Of a DNA stretch of 64,000 nucleotides, positions 8,732 to 17,284 are shown in pieces. Position numbers and translations under genes: made by a program. The notes below the pieces were generated by a model. That model worked only from the letters and a program-made list of their open reading frames with translations. It was not told where the DNA came from and did no database searches. Position 1 is the stretch's first letter; the number at the start of each line of letters is the position of its first letter. Source of the stretch: Microbacterium pumilum (GTDB taxonomy: Bacteria > Actinomycetota > Actinomycetes > Actinomycetales > Microbacteriaceae); assembly GCF_039530225.1 (NCBI RefSeq), contig NZ_BAAAOH010000001.1:1612001-1676000 (forward strand), read 5' to 3'.

Positions 8732-9919
8732 TCAGACGGGCGGGACCGCCTCGGCGGTCGGCGGCTCGACGAAGCCGGCGGCGGCAGCGGCGGCATCGGC
8801 GGCGAACACCTGGACGGATTCGGCACGCCACGAGCACCAGGCGGCGTCGCCGACCGCGAGCCGCGGGGCGTCAGGGGTGGGCCGTCGGGCGATGACGGAA
8901 TGGTCGGGCCCGAGCTGCACCAGGAACTGCATCGTCTCGCCGAGGTGCGAGACGCCGATGATGCGACCCTCCGCCAGGTTCGCATCGCCGTCCGGCCGTG
9001 TCGCCGAGAGCTCGATGAACTCCGGGCGGATCGCGGCGCGCGCCGCGGCCCCCGCTGCCACAGAGGTCACCGGCTGCGCCGGCCGCACCAGCGCGCGTGG
9101 CGTGTCGACGGCGTCGGCATCCGGTGTCACGCGGCCGTCGAAGAAGTTCTGCTGGCCGACGAACGCCGCGACGTAGGCCGAGATCGGCGCGCCGTAGATG
9201 GTGTCGGAGTCGGCGAGCTGCTCGATGCGGCCGTCGCGCATGACAGCGATGCGGTCGCTCATCGACAGCGCCTCGCCCTGATCGTGCGTCACGAACACGA
9301 ACGTGATGCCGAGCCGCGCCTGGATGAGCTTCAGCTCGAGCTGCATCTCTTCGCGCAGCTGACGATCGAGTGCGCCGAGAGGTTCGTCGAGCAGCAGGAC
9401 GGCCGGCCGGTTCACCAGGGCCCGCGACAGCGCGACGCGCTGCTGCTGCCCGCCGGAGAGCTGGGTGGGCTTGCGATCGGCGAACCTCCGCATCTGCACC
9501 ATGTCGAGCGCGGTCGAGACCCGTTCCCGGATCTCTGCCTTCGGAGTGCGACGCTGCTGCAAGCCATAGGCGACGTTCTCGGCGACGCTCATGTGCGGGA
9601 AGAGCGCGTACGCCTGGAACACCGTGTTCACGTCGCGCCGGTAGGGCGGCGTGCCCAGGACGCTCTGCCCCGAGACGAGGATGTCGCCGGCATCTGGTTC
9701 TTCGAAGCCCGCGATCATGCGCAGAGTGGTGGTCTTGCCGCACCCGGACGGCCCGAGGAGCGAGATGAACTCGCCCGGCTCGATCGTGAGCGACAGGTCA
9801 TCCACTGCGAGCTGATCGCCGTAGCGCTTCGAGATGCGGTCGAGGACGACCGCGCCGCGACGTTCGTGCGAGAGGGGATTCGCCGTCGGAGCCATGTCCG
9901 AATCGGTCGCCGTGCTCAC
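8732..9919 (-). CDS. potA: ABC transporter ATP-binding protein, PotA-like
   Basis: The 395-residue ATPase has Walker A at residues 56-64 (GPSGCGKTT), signature LSGGQQQR, Walker B LLLDEPLGALD and switch His in VTHDQ. A C-terminal TOBE-type domain of about 130 residues follows, as in PotA. It powers the importer formed by the next three genes. GTG at 9919 is chosen because AGGAGG lies 9 bases upstream, and it begins MSTATDSDM; an internal ATG at 9895 is an alternative. This is the first gene of a seven-gene minus-strand operon. The 272 bases upstream hold repeated sites that may be operators. Confidence 0.9.
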   Translation of the reverse strand: MSTATDSDMAPTANPLSHERRGAVVLDRISKRYGDQLAVDDLSLTIEPGEFISLLGPSGCGKTTTLRMIAGFEEPDAGDILVSGQSVLGTPPYRRDVNTVFQAYALFPHMSVAENVAYGLQQRRTPKAEIRERVSTALDMVQMRRFADRKPTQLSGGQQQRVALSRALVNRPAVLLLDEPLGALDRQLREEMQLELKLIQARLGITFVFVTHDQGEALSMSDRIAVMRDGRIEQLADSDTIYGAPISAYVAAFVGQQNFFDGRVTPDADAVDTPRALVRPAQPVTSVAAGAAARAAIRPEFIELSATRPDGDANLAEGRIIGVSHLGETMQFLVQLGPDHSVIARRPTPDAPRLAVGDAAWCSWRAESVQVFAADAAAAAAGFVEPPTAEAVPPV

Positions 9920-10024
9920 GTCGTGGTGCCCTCCTGCTCTCGCGCCGTGCAGCGTCGCACGGTGGTGGGATGTCTGGGTATTCAATATCGCCGAGAGGTG
10001 AGGTGCAACGTCGTGCTCGCCGAA

Positions 10025-10071
10025 CCGGACGATTCGCGGTGTGCACGTGTCCAGACCGACAGATCGTCCGG
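10025..10071. promoter_or_regulatory. Inverted repeat upstream of potA-like operon
   Basis: CCGGACGAT at 10025-10033 is matched by ATCGTCCGG at 10063-10071. The right arm is part of CGACAGATCGTCCG (10057-10070), which occurs again at 10147-10160. The pair lies about 105-150 bases upstream of the potA start in the only sizeable gap here. A regulator-binding function is inferred. Confidence 0.35.
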
Positions 10072-10146
10072 TCCTGTGTGACGACTGGAAAACAGCGCGG
10101 TTTCGAACGGCGCAAGGCGCCCTTGGAGCGCCCGAGGGACAAAGTG

Positions 10147-10160
10147 CGACAGATCGTCCG
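10147..10160. promoter_or_regulatory. Second copy of CGACAGATCGTCCG
   Basis: This is an exact 14-base direct repeat of 10057-10070, exactly 90 bases away, close to the 3' end of the Nei-type gene. It may be a second operator for the potA operon. The rest of 9920-10191 shows nothing recognisable. Confidence 0.3.
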
Positions 10161-10191
10161 CCTCAGCTCGAATCGTGGCAGCCGTGTCGTC

Positions 10192-10974
10192 TCATCGCGG
10201 CGCCGTCTGGCACTCCGGGCACCAGAAGATGTTGCGCTCGCGGGTGGGATCGGCACCGAGCGAGCCGCTGCGGATGAGGGTGCCGCAGCGCCGACACGGC
10301 CGACCCTCGCGCCCGTACACCCAGGTCGCGCGGCCGGGTCGAGAGTCCCCTGTGAAGGTCCGGTTGCCGCGATCCTTGTTCGCGCGGAGCATGCGCGCGC
10401 CGAGATCGACGATCGCCGCGGCATCCGTCTGACTGGCAGGAGTCGTGGGCAGGATGCCGCGCACGAACAGGATCTCGTTGGCGTACTCGTTGCCGAAGCC
10501 GGCCACGTTGCGCTGATCCAGGATCGCGACGTGGACGGCGCGCTCGTCGCTCGAAAGCCGGCGCGCCGCTTCGACCGGGTCCCAGGTCTCCGCGAGCGGG
10601 TCGGGTCCGAGATGGCCCACGAGCCGCTCCTCGTCGGCCGTCGCGACCACTGCGATGTCGGCGATATCGAAGCCCACGGTCTCGCGCTCGGCGGTGCCCA
10701 CGATCGCCCGGGCGGTGTACGCGGGCTTGTGCCAGCGCTCCCCAGGGCGATAGACCCGCCACTCGCCCTCCATCTTCAGGTGCGAGTGCAGCGTGTAGTC
10801 GCCGATGTGGTGGAGCAGGTGCTTACCGCGCGGCACGACCTCGTGCACGACCAGCCCACGCAGGTCCACGGTCGCCGCCTGGGGAACCCGCAGCTCGAAT
10901 CGCGTCACTTCGGCACCGGCGAGCGCCTCGTTCAGGCGGCGGGCGGCGCGGTAGACGCTGTCTCCCTCAGGCAT
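10192..10974 (-). CDS. DNA glycosylase/AP lyase, Nei (Fpg/endonuclease VIII) family
   Basis: The 260-residue base-excision repair enzyme starts MPEGDSVYR. After Met removal Pro becomes the Schiff-base nucleophile and the following Glu is the catalytic acid, so ATG at 10974 is the correct start rather than the longer frame. The C-terminal zinc finger is visible as CRRCG, then CPECQ. It removes oxidised bases, probably pyrimidines given the MPEGD form, and nicks the abasic site. It begins 17 bases after the end of lhr and is probably co-transcribed with it, a pairing seen in many actinobacteria. Confidence 0.93.
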   Translation of the reverse strand: MPEGDSVYRAARRLNEALAGAEVTRFELRVPQAATVDLRGLVVHEVVPRGKHLLHHIGDYTLHSHLKMEGEWRVYRPGERWHKPAYTARAIVGTAERETVGFDIADIAVVATADEERLVGHLGPDPLAETWDPVEAARRLSSDERAVHVAILDQRNVAGFGNEYANEILFVRGILPTTPASQTDAAAIVDLGARMLRANKDRGNRTFTGDSRPGRATWVYGREGRPCRRCGTLIRSGSLGADPTRERNIFWCPECQTAPR

Positions 10975-10991
10975 ACGGCGGCACCCGAGCC

Positions 10992-13900
10992 TCACGCACG
11001 GGCTGGACCCTGCGCCTGCCGGAGGGCGCGCGTCTCGTCGCCGGCCGTCAGCCGCCGCAGCGTCAGGCCGCGCGGCGACTCGACGAAGCCGGCATCCCGC
11101 AGCCCTCGACCGACGGGGGTCCCGTAGACGAACTCCCCGTTCACCTGCTCGATCGTCAGCGTGTCGAGTCGGCGGGCACGGGCGGTCACACCGAGGTCGC
11201 GGGTCGCTGCACCGAGCACTGCCTCGTCGCCCGTGAAGGCGAGTGCGGACTTGCCGCCGCGCTCGAGGTAGAGCGCCAACGTGCCGTCGACGATCACGAC
11301 GAGCCCGCCAGCCTTGCGACCCGGGCGGTGCGAGATGCCTTCGAGCGCCGGCCAGGCGAGCGCCGCGCCGTAGGGGTTTGCCGGATCCGTCGCGGCGAGA
11401 GTGACGGCGAGCAGCGGCGGCGGGTCGGACACGCCGGCGAACTCACGCAGCCTGTCGACGGTGGCGGATGCCGCGAACTGCGCCGCGCCGAGCTTCTCGA
11501 TCACGTACCCGCGGCGGCAGTGACCGGCCTCTTCGAACCCGGCGAGCACGCGATAGGCCTGAGCGAAGCCACCGGGAAGACCCTCGGCCTGCACGGCGCC
11601 CCGCGTGACGACCCCGTACCGGTCGAGCAGCAGGCTCGCAGCCGCGGTGGCCCGGAGTGCTGGGTCGTCCTCGGGGGCCGCGAGCAGCGACCACCGCCCT
11701 CCCACCGACGCCGGGCGGGGCACCGAGGCGGCGACGGTCCGCACCGCTGCGCCGCGGTACACCCGTGCGCGAGGTGTCTTGCGCGCCACCCGATGCGCCT
11801 GCGAACCGCCGCCGACGAGTGCGCGCACCGGCGCGAACGTATCGTTGGTCACGCGGCCCGCCCAGGTCAGGCTCCACAGCGCCTCGACCACCGCCTGTTC
11901 GTTCTCCGCACCGGTGAGCTGGCGCAGCTGCGCGGCGAAGTACGCCCCGCCTGCTGCGAGTGCGAGCAGCAGCTGAGCCTCGAGACTGCCTGGGGCGATG
12001 TCGTCCTCGGGAGGCGGGAGGGTCAGCGCGACGGCGTCCGCCGGATGCAGCGCGATCCAGCCGTCTCGCCCCGGGAGGCTGCCGTGGCCCGACCACACGA
12101 CCTCGCCGGTCGCTGTCAGCTCGTCGAGCATTCCGGGGGCGTAGTCTGCGACGCGCGCCGGCAGCACCAGCGATTCCCATGCGCTCGCCGGGATCGGCAC
12201 TCCGGCCAGCTGCTCGACGACGGCCAACACTCCGTCGATGCCGTCGAGCGGGCGGGTGAGGTGCTGCCACACCGGGAGGAACCGGGCGTACGCCTCCTGC
12301 GACACCGGTTCGACGCTGCCGCGGATCGCGGCGAGCGACCGCATCCGGAGCCGCCGCAGCACTTCGGCGTCGCACCACTCGGCCTCGTCGACGGCGCTCG
12401 CGCTCGTCGCCGATCCCACCCCGGTCCCCGAGCCGAACCCGGTCTCTGCGTCGAACGCGGTCTCTGCGTCGAACGCGGTCCCTGAGCTTGTCGAAGGGGC
12501 GGGCAGGAAGAATCCGCTGGCGACCCGGCCCTGCGACTCGAGTCGCTGCAGAGTGTGCCGTGCCACGGCGACGCCGACGCCGAGCCGCTCGGCGACCGCA
12601 TCCGCTCGGAACGGGCCGTGGGTGCGCGCGTACCTGGCCACCAGATCGCCGAGCGGGTCGGCCAGCGGCTCGAGGAATGCGGTAGGGATGCCTACCGGCA
12701 GTGCCACCCCGAGGGCATCGCGGAGTCGCCCGGCGTCTTCGATGGCGGCGACTCGGCTGATGCCCGCGATCGTGATCGGGATGGCGCGGCGGGCATCGAT
12801 CAGCGCGGTCAGGAGGGCTTCGGCTTCGGCCTCGGTCGCGGTGGCCGAGCCGTCAGAGGGCTCCAGGCGCGCCTGCACGTCGGCGGCACTCTGCGGACCG
12901 AGGATGCGGAGCAGATCGGCCACGCCCTCGACGCCGCGTGCCCGGCGCTCGGGGTCGAGCCGCTGCGCTTCGCGCTCGAACTGGGCGATCACGTCGGGGT
13001 CGAGCAGCTCGCGCATCTCGATCCGCCCGAGGAGCTCAGACAGCAGCGCCGGATCCACCGAGAGGGCTGCTGCCCGGCGCTCGGCGAGCGGTGAATCGCC
13101 CTCGTACATGAACGCGCCGACGTACCCGAACAGCAGGTCGCGCGCGAACGGAGACGGCTGCGAGGTCGTCGTCTCGACGAGCCGGATGCGGCGCTCGCCG
13201 ATTGCTCGCGCGATGCGAAGCAACGCGGGCACGTCGTAGACGTCCTGCAGCACCTCGCGCAGCGTTTCGAGGATGATCGGAAAGGTCGGGTAACGGCGGG
13301 CGACTTCGAGCAGCTGGGCCGAGCGCTGACGCTGCTGCCACAGCGGGCTCCGCCGGCCGGGATTGCGGCGCGGCAGGAGCAGGGCTCTGGCCGCGCACTC
13401 GCGGAAGCGCGAGGCGAAGAGCGCCGAGCCGCCGACCTCGTCTGTCACGATCTGCTCGAGCTCGTCGGGGTCGAACACGAAGAGGTCCGCGCCGGGCGGT
13501 TCGGCCGCGGCATCCGGCACCCTCGCGATGATGCCGTCATCGCTCGCGACGGCCGAGCCCTCCACCCCCAAACGCTCGCGGATGCGGGCGTTGACGGCGA
13601 GTGCCCACGGCGAGTGCACCTGCATGCCGTACGGGGAATGCAGGATGACGCGCCAGTCGCCCACCTCGTCGCGCGAGCGCTCGACCGTGAGGGTGCGGTC
13701 GGTCGGGAGGGTGCCGGTCGCCTCGCGCTGCTCGCTCAGGTAGGCCAGCAGGTTGCCCGCGGCGTTGTCGTCGAGGCCGGCATCCCGCAGCCGATCCTCG
13801 GCCTTCTCGGGGGTCGCGGCCGAGACCTCGCGCGAGAACTTGCCGAGCGCCTCGCCGAGCTCTGCCGGGCGGCCGATGCCGTCGCCGTGCCAGAACGGCA

Positions 13901-15851
13901 CCTTGCCCGGCTGACCGAACGCCGGCACGACGTTGACGCGGTCGTGGGTGATCTCGACGATCCGCCAGCTGGTGGTGCCGAGGGTGAACACGTCGTTCAC
14001 CCTCGATTCGTACACCATCTCTTCGTCGAGCTCGCCGACGCGTGCGTTCTGCGACTCACCTGCGATGAAGACGCCGAACAGTCCGCGATCGGGGATGGTG
14101 CCACCGCTCGTCACAGCGATGCGCTGCGACCCGGGGCGCCCGGTCAGCGTGCCGTGATCGCGATCCCAGACCAGGCGGGGACGCAGCTCGGCGAACTCGT
14201 CGGAGGGGAACCTGCCCGCCAGCAGATCGAGCGTCGCCTCGTAAGCGGATCGCGGCAGTGAACGGAACGGTGCACTGCGCTTGAGCGTCTCGAACCAGCC
14301 CTCGACGTCGACGGGTCCGAGGGCGCTCGCGGCCACGGTCTGCTGGGCGAGGATGTCGAGCGGGTTCTGCGGGATGGAGATGGACTCGATCTGCCCCGCG
14401 AGCATGCGCTCGGTGACGATCGCCGTGTGCAGCACGTCGCCGCGGTGCTTGGGGAAGAGCGCAGCCCGGCTGACCTCGCCCACCTGGTGACCGGCGCGGC
14501 CGATCCGCTGCAGGCCGGATGCCGCGCTCGGCGGCGCCTCGACCTGGATCACGAGGTCGACCGCGCCCATGTCGATGCCGAGCTCGAGGCTGCTGGTCGC
14601 CACGACGCAGCGCAGGATGCCGGACTTCAGCTCGTCTTCCACCTGCGCGCGCTGCTCCTTGGAGACCGAGCCGTGGTGGGCCTTCGCCAGGACGGCATCA
14701 GCACCTGCCGTTGCGCCGGCTTGGGCCATCATCGCGGCGGGCACGCCCGGGTACGGGAGTTCCAGGCCAAGCCGCTCTGCGTAGATCTCGTTCAGTCGTC
14801 CGGTGAGCCGCTCCGCGAGTCGACGCGAGTTGCAGAACACGATCGTGGAGCGATGTCGGACGATGCGGTCGACGATCGCCTCTTCGACGTGCGGCCACAC
14901 CGATCCGGTGAGCTCGGTCGACTCGGGGCGGTGGGCGGTGCGGGACCCGGTCGAGCCGTCCGAGAACCAGTCCTCGTCCACGACGTCCGCGGAGTCGACC
15001 GAGTCGTCGGCCAGGGCCTCGGTCGGGACTGCCTCGGCGCCCGGCGGCGGGGGAGGGTTGAGCATGTCGTCGACCGGCACGATCACGCGCAGGTCGAAGG
15101 CCTTGGTGGATCGCGGAGCGACGATGTCGACGGGCGCAGCGCCACCGAGGAAGCGTGCGACCTCATCGATGGGTCGGACGGTCGCCGAGAGTCCGATGCG
15201 CTGTGCGGCCGCGACACCCGGCTGGTGCGCCTGGCGCAGCGCGTCGAGCCGTTCCAGACTCACCGCGAGGTGTGCGCCGCGCTTGGTCGCGGCGACGGCG
15301 TGCACCTCGTCGACGATGACGGTGTGCACTCCCGTGAGCGTTGCGCCGGCTTGGCTCGTCAGCATCAGGTAGAGCGACTCGGGGGTCGTGATCAGGATGT
15401 CGGGGGGCGCCGAAACGAGCTTGCGCCGGTCGCTCGAGGTGGTGTCGCCGGATCTCACACCCACGGTGACGTCGGGCACGGCGATGCCGAGTCGACGGGC
15501 GGACTGGCCGATGCCCACCAGCGGCGAGCGGAGGTTGCGCTCGACGTCGACGCCCAGTGCCTTCAGGGGCGAGATGTAGAGGATCCGCGTGGGGGAGGGC
15601 ACGGCATCCGTCGACCGTCGCTTCCTCCCCGTGGCGACGGGCGGCGCCGCATCCTTCTCGTGGAAGACCCGGTCGATCGCCCACAGGAACGCTGAGAGCG
15701 TCTTGCCGGAGCCCGTGGGCGCAACGACGAGGGCGTGCCGTCCGAGCGAAATCGCATCCCACGCGCCGATCTGCGCATCGGTGGGCCGCGGGAACGCGCC
15801 ACGGAACCAGTCCTGCGTAGCAGGGCCGAACCGCTCGAGCACATCGCTCAT
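10992..15851 (-). CDS. lhr: ATP-dependent helicase Lhr (full-length, core plus C-terminal region)
   Basis: The 1619-residue superfamily 2 DNA helicase has Walker A at residues 44-51 (APTGSGKT), a DEVH box (IVDEVHAV), motif III (LSATVRP) and motif VI (QRIGRAGHQVG). The winged-helix and Lhr-specific core follow, then the long C-terminal half found in actinobacterial Lhr. It acts in DNA repair, translocating 3' to 5'. ATG at 15851 fits the conserved N-terminus; a longer frame to 15938 is not supported. Two oddities are noted: a Ser/Thr/Gly insertion near residues 1118-1145 made by a short repeat plus an 18-base tandem duplication, and a C-terminus (LRQAQGPARA) that reads through another copy of that repeat. 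It is upstream of the nei-type gene. Confidence 0.95.
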   Translation of the reverse strand: MSDVLERFGPATQDWFRGAFPRPTDAQIGAWDAISLGRHALVVAPTGSGKTLSAFLWAIDRVFHEKDAAPPVATGRKRRSTDAVPSPTRILYISPLKALGVDVERNLRSPLVGIGQSARRLGIAVPDVTVGVRSGDTTSSDRRKLVSAPPDILITTPESLYLMLTSQAGATLTGVHTVIVDEVHAVAATKRGAHLAVSLERLDALRQAHQPGVAAAQRIGLSATVRPIDEVARFLGGAAPVDIVAPRSTKAFDLRVIVPVDDMLNPPPPPGAEAVPTEALADDSVDSADVVDEDWFSDGSTGSRTAHRPESTELTGSVWPHVEEAIVDRIVRHRSTIVFCNSRRLAERLTGRLNEIYAERLGLELPYPGVPAAMMAQAGATAGADAVLAKAHHGSVSKEQRAQVEDELKSGILRCVVATSSLELGIDMGAVDLVIQVEAPPSAASGLQRIGRAGHQVGEVSRAALFPKHRGDVLHTAIVTERMLAGQIESISIPQNPLDILAQQTVAASALGPVDVEGWFETLKRSAPFRSLPRSAYEATLDLLAGRFPSDEFAELRPRLVWDRDHGTLTGRPGSQRIAVTSGGTIPDRGLFGVFIAGESQNARVGELDEEMVYESRVNDVFTLGTTSWRIVEITHDRVNVVPAFGQPGKVPFWHGDGIGRPAELGEALGKFSREVSAATPEKAEDRLRDAGLDDNAAGNLLAYLSEQREATGTLPTDRTLTVERSRDEVGDWRVILHSPYGMQVHSPWALAVNARIRERLGVEGSAVASDDGIIARVPDAAAEPPGADLFVFDPDELEQIVTDEVGGSALFASRFRECAARALLLPRRNPGRRSPLWQQRQRSAQLLEVARRYPTFPIILETLREVLQDVYDVPALLRIARAIGERRIRLVETTTSQPSPFARDLLFGYVGAFMYEGDSPLAERRAAALSVDPALLSELLGRIEMRELLDPDVIAQFEREAQRLDPERRARGVEGVADLLRILGPQSAADVQARLEPSDGSATATEAEAEALLTALIDARRAIPITIAGISRVAAIEDAGRLRDALGVALPVGIPTAFLEPLADPLGDLVARYARTHGPFRADAVAERLGVGVAVARHTLQRLESQGRVASGFFLPAPSTSSGTAFDAETAFDAETGFGSGTGVGSATSASAVDEAEWCDAEVLRRLRMRSLAAIRGSVEPVSQEAYARFLPVWQHLTRPLDGIDGVLAVVEQLAGVPIPASAWESLVLPARVADYAPGMLDELTATGEVVWSGHGSLPGRDGWIALHPADAVALTLPPPEDDIAPGSLEAQLLLALAAGGAYFAAQLRQLTGAENEQAVVEALWSLTWAGRVTNDTFAPVRALVGGGSQAHRVARKTPRARVYRGAAVRTVAASVPRPASVGGRWSLLAAPEDDPALRATAAASLLLDRYGVVTRGAVQAEGLPGGFAQAYRVLAGFEEAGHCRRGYVIEKLGAAQFAASATVDRLREFAGVSDPPPLLAVTLAATDPANPYGAALAWPALEGISHRPGRKAGGLVVIVDGTLALYLERGGKSALAFTGDEAVLGAATRDLGVTARARRLDTLTIEQVNGEFVYGTPVGRGLRDAGFVESPRGLTLRRLTAGDETRALRQAQGPARA
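11005..11026. repeat. Short dispersed repeat, family 2, diverged copy at the lhr 3' end
   Basis: The sequence resembles the family 2 consensus CCTGAGCNTGTCGAAGG with several changes. On the minus strand it encodes LRQAQGPA at the extreme C-terminus of Lhr, the peptide expected when this repeat is read in one of its frames. Confidence 0.5.
12441..12476. repeat. Two 18-base tandem units inside lhr
   Basis: GGTCTCTGCGTCGAACGC occurs twice in tandem, with a partial unit before it, giving a repeated FDAET peptide in Lhr. It directly abuts the family 2 repeat at 12477-12498. Confidence 0.85.
12477..12498. repeat. Short dispersed repeat, family 2, inside the lhr coding frame
   Basis: CCTGAGCTTGTCGAAGG lies in frame within lhr and encodes PSTSSGT on the minus strand, near residue 1120, between otherwise conserved helicase segments. 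It matches the intergenic copies at 38254-38275 and 40960-40981 almost exactly. Confidence 0.8.
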
Positions 15852-15979
15852 CCATCCATCTTCGTCGGTGGCGGCGACATCCGGGCGGGGTTGACGACGT
15901 TGCACGATCGTTGTGGAGGGAAGCCAGGATCGCGACACCGAGTGGATAGATTCACTCGACAGTTCGGAAAGGATGGTCT

Positions 15980-17005
15980 ATGCGACGCTCCCTTCTCGCC
16001 GCAGCCCTCGTCGCGGCGGCCGTGCTGGTGGTCGCAGGGTGCACCAGCGCACCCGCGGCTACCAGTCCGGCCGCAACGCGGACGCCGACGCCGACGCCGA
16101 TCGCGACGCCGACGCCGATCGCGACGCCGACGCCCGAGGCGCTGGTCGTCGGGCCGGCCGAGAGGCCTCCCGTCGTCTTCGACGGAGATTGCGATGCCGC
16201 GCTGACGGTCGAGCAGGTCGACGCGGCCACGGGGCTCGCCGTCGAGGAGCCGCTCAGTGAGTCGGTCGGCAGCATCGCCAACGTGGGCGGACTCACGTGC
16301 AGGTACGTGGGCGCCGATGGCACGGTGCAGGTCCAGATCCTCCCGGCGACCGGACTGGGCGACAGCGAGTTCCCGCCCGGAGAGGTCGACTACTACTTCG
16401 AGGCCTGCGACCCGATCTGGGTCTGCGCTTCGCGCACCGAGACAGCTGGGCTGTGGATCGCGTCCTCGTTCGAGCACGCGCCGGACATGACCCGCGAAGG
16501 GGTCGATGCCTGGGGCGATGCACTGAGCGGGCAGATCGACGCTGCGTTCGAGGCCACCCCCAAGGATCCGTGGGAGCGCGACACGACAGGATGGTGGCCA
16601 GTGCTGGATTGCGCCGCGGTAGGTGCGCAGCTGGCAGGCGCGGCCGAGGGCATCACGGGTGAGGACTCGTCAGGCTACTTCGATCCGCCGTCTCCAGGTT
16701 TCGTGATGGCGAATGCCGCATCCCACCCCTCCCAGTGCGCCCTCGAGGAGAACGGCGCGCTGGTCGTCGACTTCTCCGCGCTTGCGGGCGTGGCGTGGGA
16801 ACTCGAGGGAGCGACAGGCTTCGTGCCCGTCGATGGCGCTCCTGGGATCCAGTCGAAGGCGGGGTCGGGCAGAGGACCGTTCAATGGCGTCCCCTATGTC
16901 ATGACCGATGGCGTGAACGTGATGCACGCCGAGATCAAGCCGACCTCGGCGTGGACGGTCGAAGAGATCGCGCAGGCGCTGGCGGGCGCGGCATCCGGCT
17001 GGTGA
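15980..17005 (+). CDS. Putative lipoprotein, paralogue of the gene at 19255
   Basis: This 341-residue product has a signal sequence ending in the lipobox VAGC (Cys21), so it should be lipidated on the outer face of the membrane. A Thr/Pro-rich linker (TPTPIATPTPIATPTP) made by an 18-base tandem repeat leads to a globular region starting with LVVGPAERPP and FDGDCD. Cysteines in CDPIWVC and DCAA suggest disulfides. GGAAAGG precedes the ATG by 7 bases. The same architecture and motifs occur in the gene at 19255. I do not recognise the family with confidence and assign no function. Confidence 0.75.
   Translation: MRRSLLAAALVAAAVLVVAGCTSAPAATSPAATRTPTPTPIATPTPIATPTPEALVVGPAERPPVVFDGDCDAALTVEQVDAATGLAVEEPLSESVGSIANVGGLTCRYVGADGTVQVQILPATGLGDSEFPPGEVDYYFEACDPIWVCASRTETAGLWIASSFEHAPDMTREGVDAWGDALSGQIDAAFEATPKDPWERDTTGWWPVLDCAAVGAQLAGAAEGITGEDSSGYFDPPSPGFVMANAASHPSQCALEENGALVVDFSALAGVAWELEGATGFVPVDGAPGIQSKAGSGRGPFNGVPYVMTDGVNVMHAEIKPTSAWTVEEIAQALAGAASGW
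16087..16134 (+). repeat. 18-base tandem repeat in lipoprotein linker
   Basis: GACGCCGACGCCGATCGC occurs twice in full and once in part, encoding the TPTPIA units of the surface linker. Copy number is likely to vary between strains. Confidence 0.85.
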
Positions 17006-17031
17006 CGCACCACGGCGGCGGTGGGCGCCGT

Positions 17032-17217
17032 TCACCGGCGATCGAGCGGGATCACCAGCCAGAGGATCAGGTAGAGCCAGATCGACAGGCCGAAGAACAG
17101 CACGGAGATCACCATCAGGGCGCGGATCACCGCGACGCTCATGTCGAAACGGTTTGCGATCGCGACGCAGACGCCGGCGATGACACGGCCGTTGCGAGGG
17201 CGGATGAGTTCGGCCAT
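17032..17217 (-). CDS. PspC-domain membrane protein
   Basis: The 61-residue protein is essentially a single PspC domain. It starts with LIRPRNGRVIAGVCVAIANRF, the usual entry motif, and continues into a long hydrophobic segment (VISVLFFGLSIWLYLILWLV) that anchors it in the membrane. PspC proteins are linked to envelope-stress responses, and stand-alone short versions are common in actinobacteria. It converges with the lipoprotein gene that ends at 17005. No partner PspA or dedicated regulator is nearby. Confidence 0.85.
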   Translation of the reverse strand: MAELIRPRNGRVIAGVCVAIANRFDMSVAVIRALMVISVLFFGLSIWLYLILWLVIPLDRR

Positions 17218-17263
17218 GCGCCCATCCTGCCCCCGCAGCCCTTCCGTGTGAAGCCGAGCCCGC

Positions 17264-17284
17264 AGTTCGGCAGGCTCAGCGCTC
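17264..17284. repeat. Short dispersed repeat, family 2, degenerate copy at the ABC-F stop
   Basis: TTCGGCAGGCTCAGCG resembles the family 2 core. The TGA stop of the ABC-F gene (complement of 17276-17278) lies inside its GGCTCAG part. Confidence 0.4.

Noticed and set aside
7673..10081. An 802-codon plus-strand frame opposite potD and potA
   Set aside because: It is fully explained as the complement of two strongly conserved transporter genes.
16087..16134. Short regular repeats considered as a CRISPR-like array
   Set aside because: The units are directly tandem without spacers and encode a Thr/Pro linker in frame.
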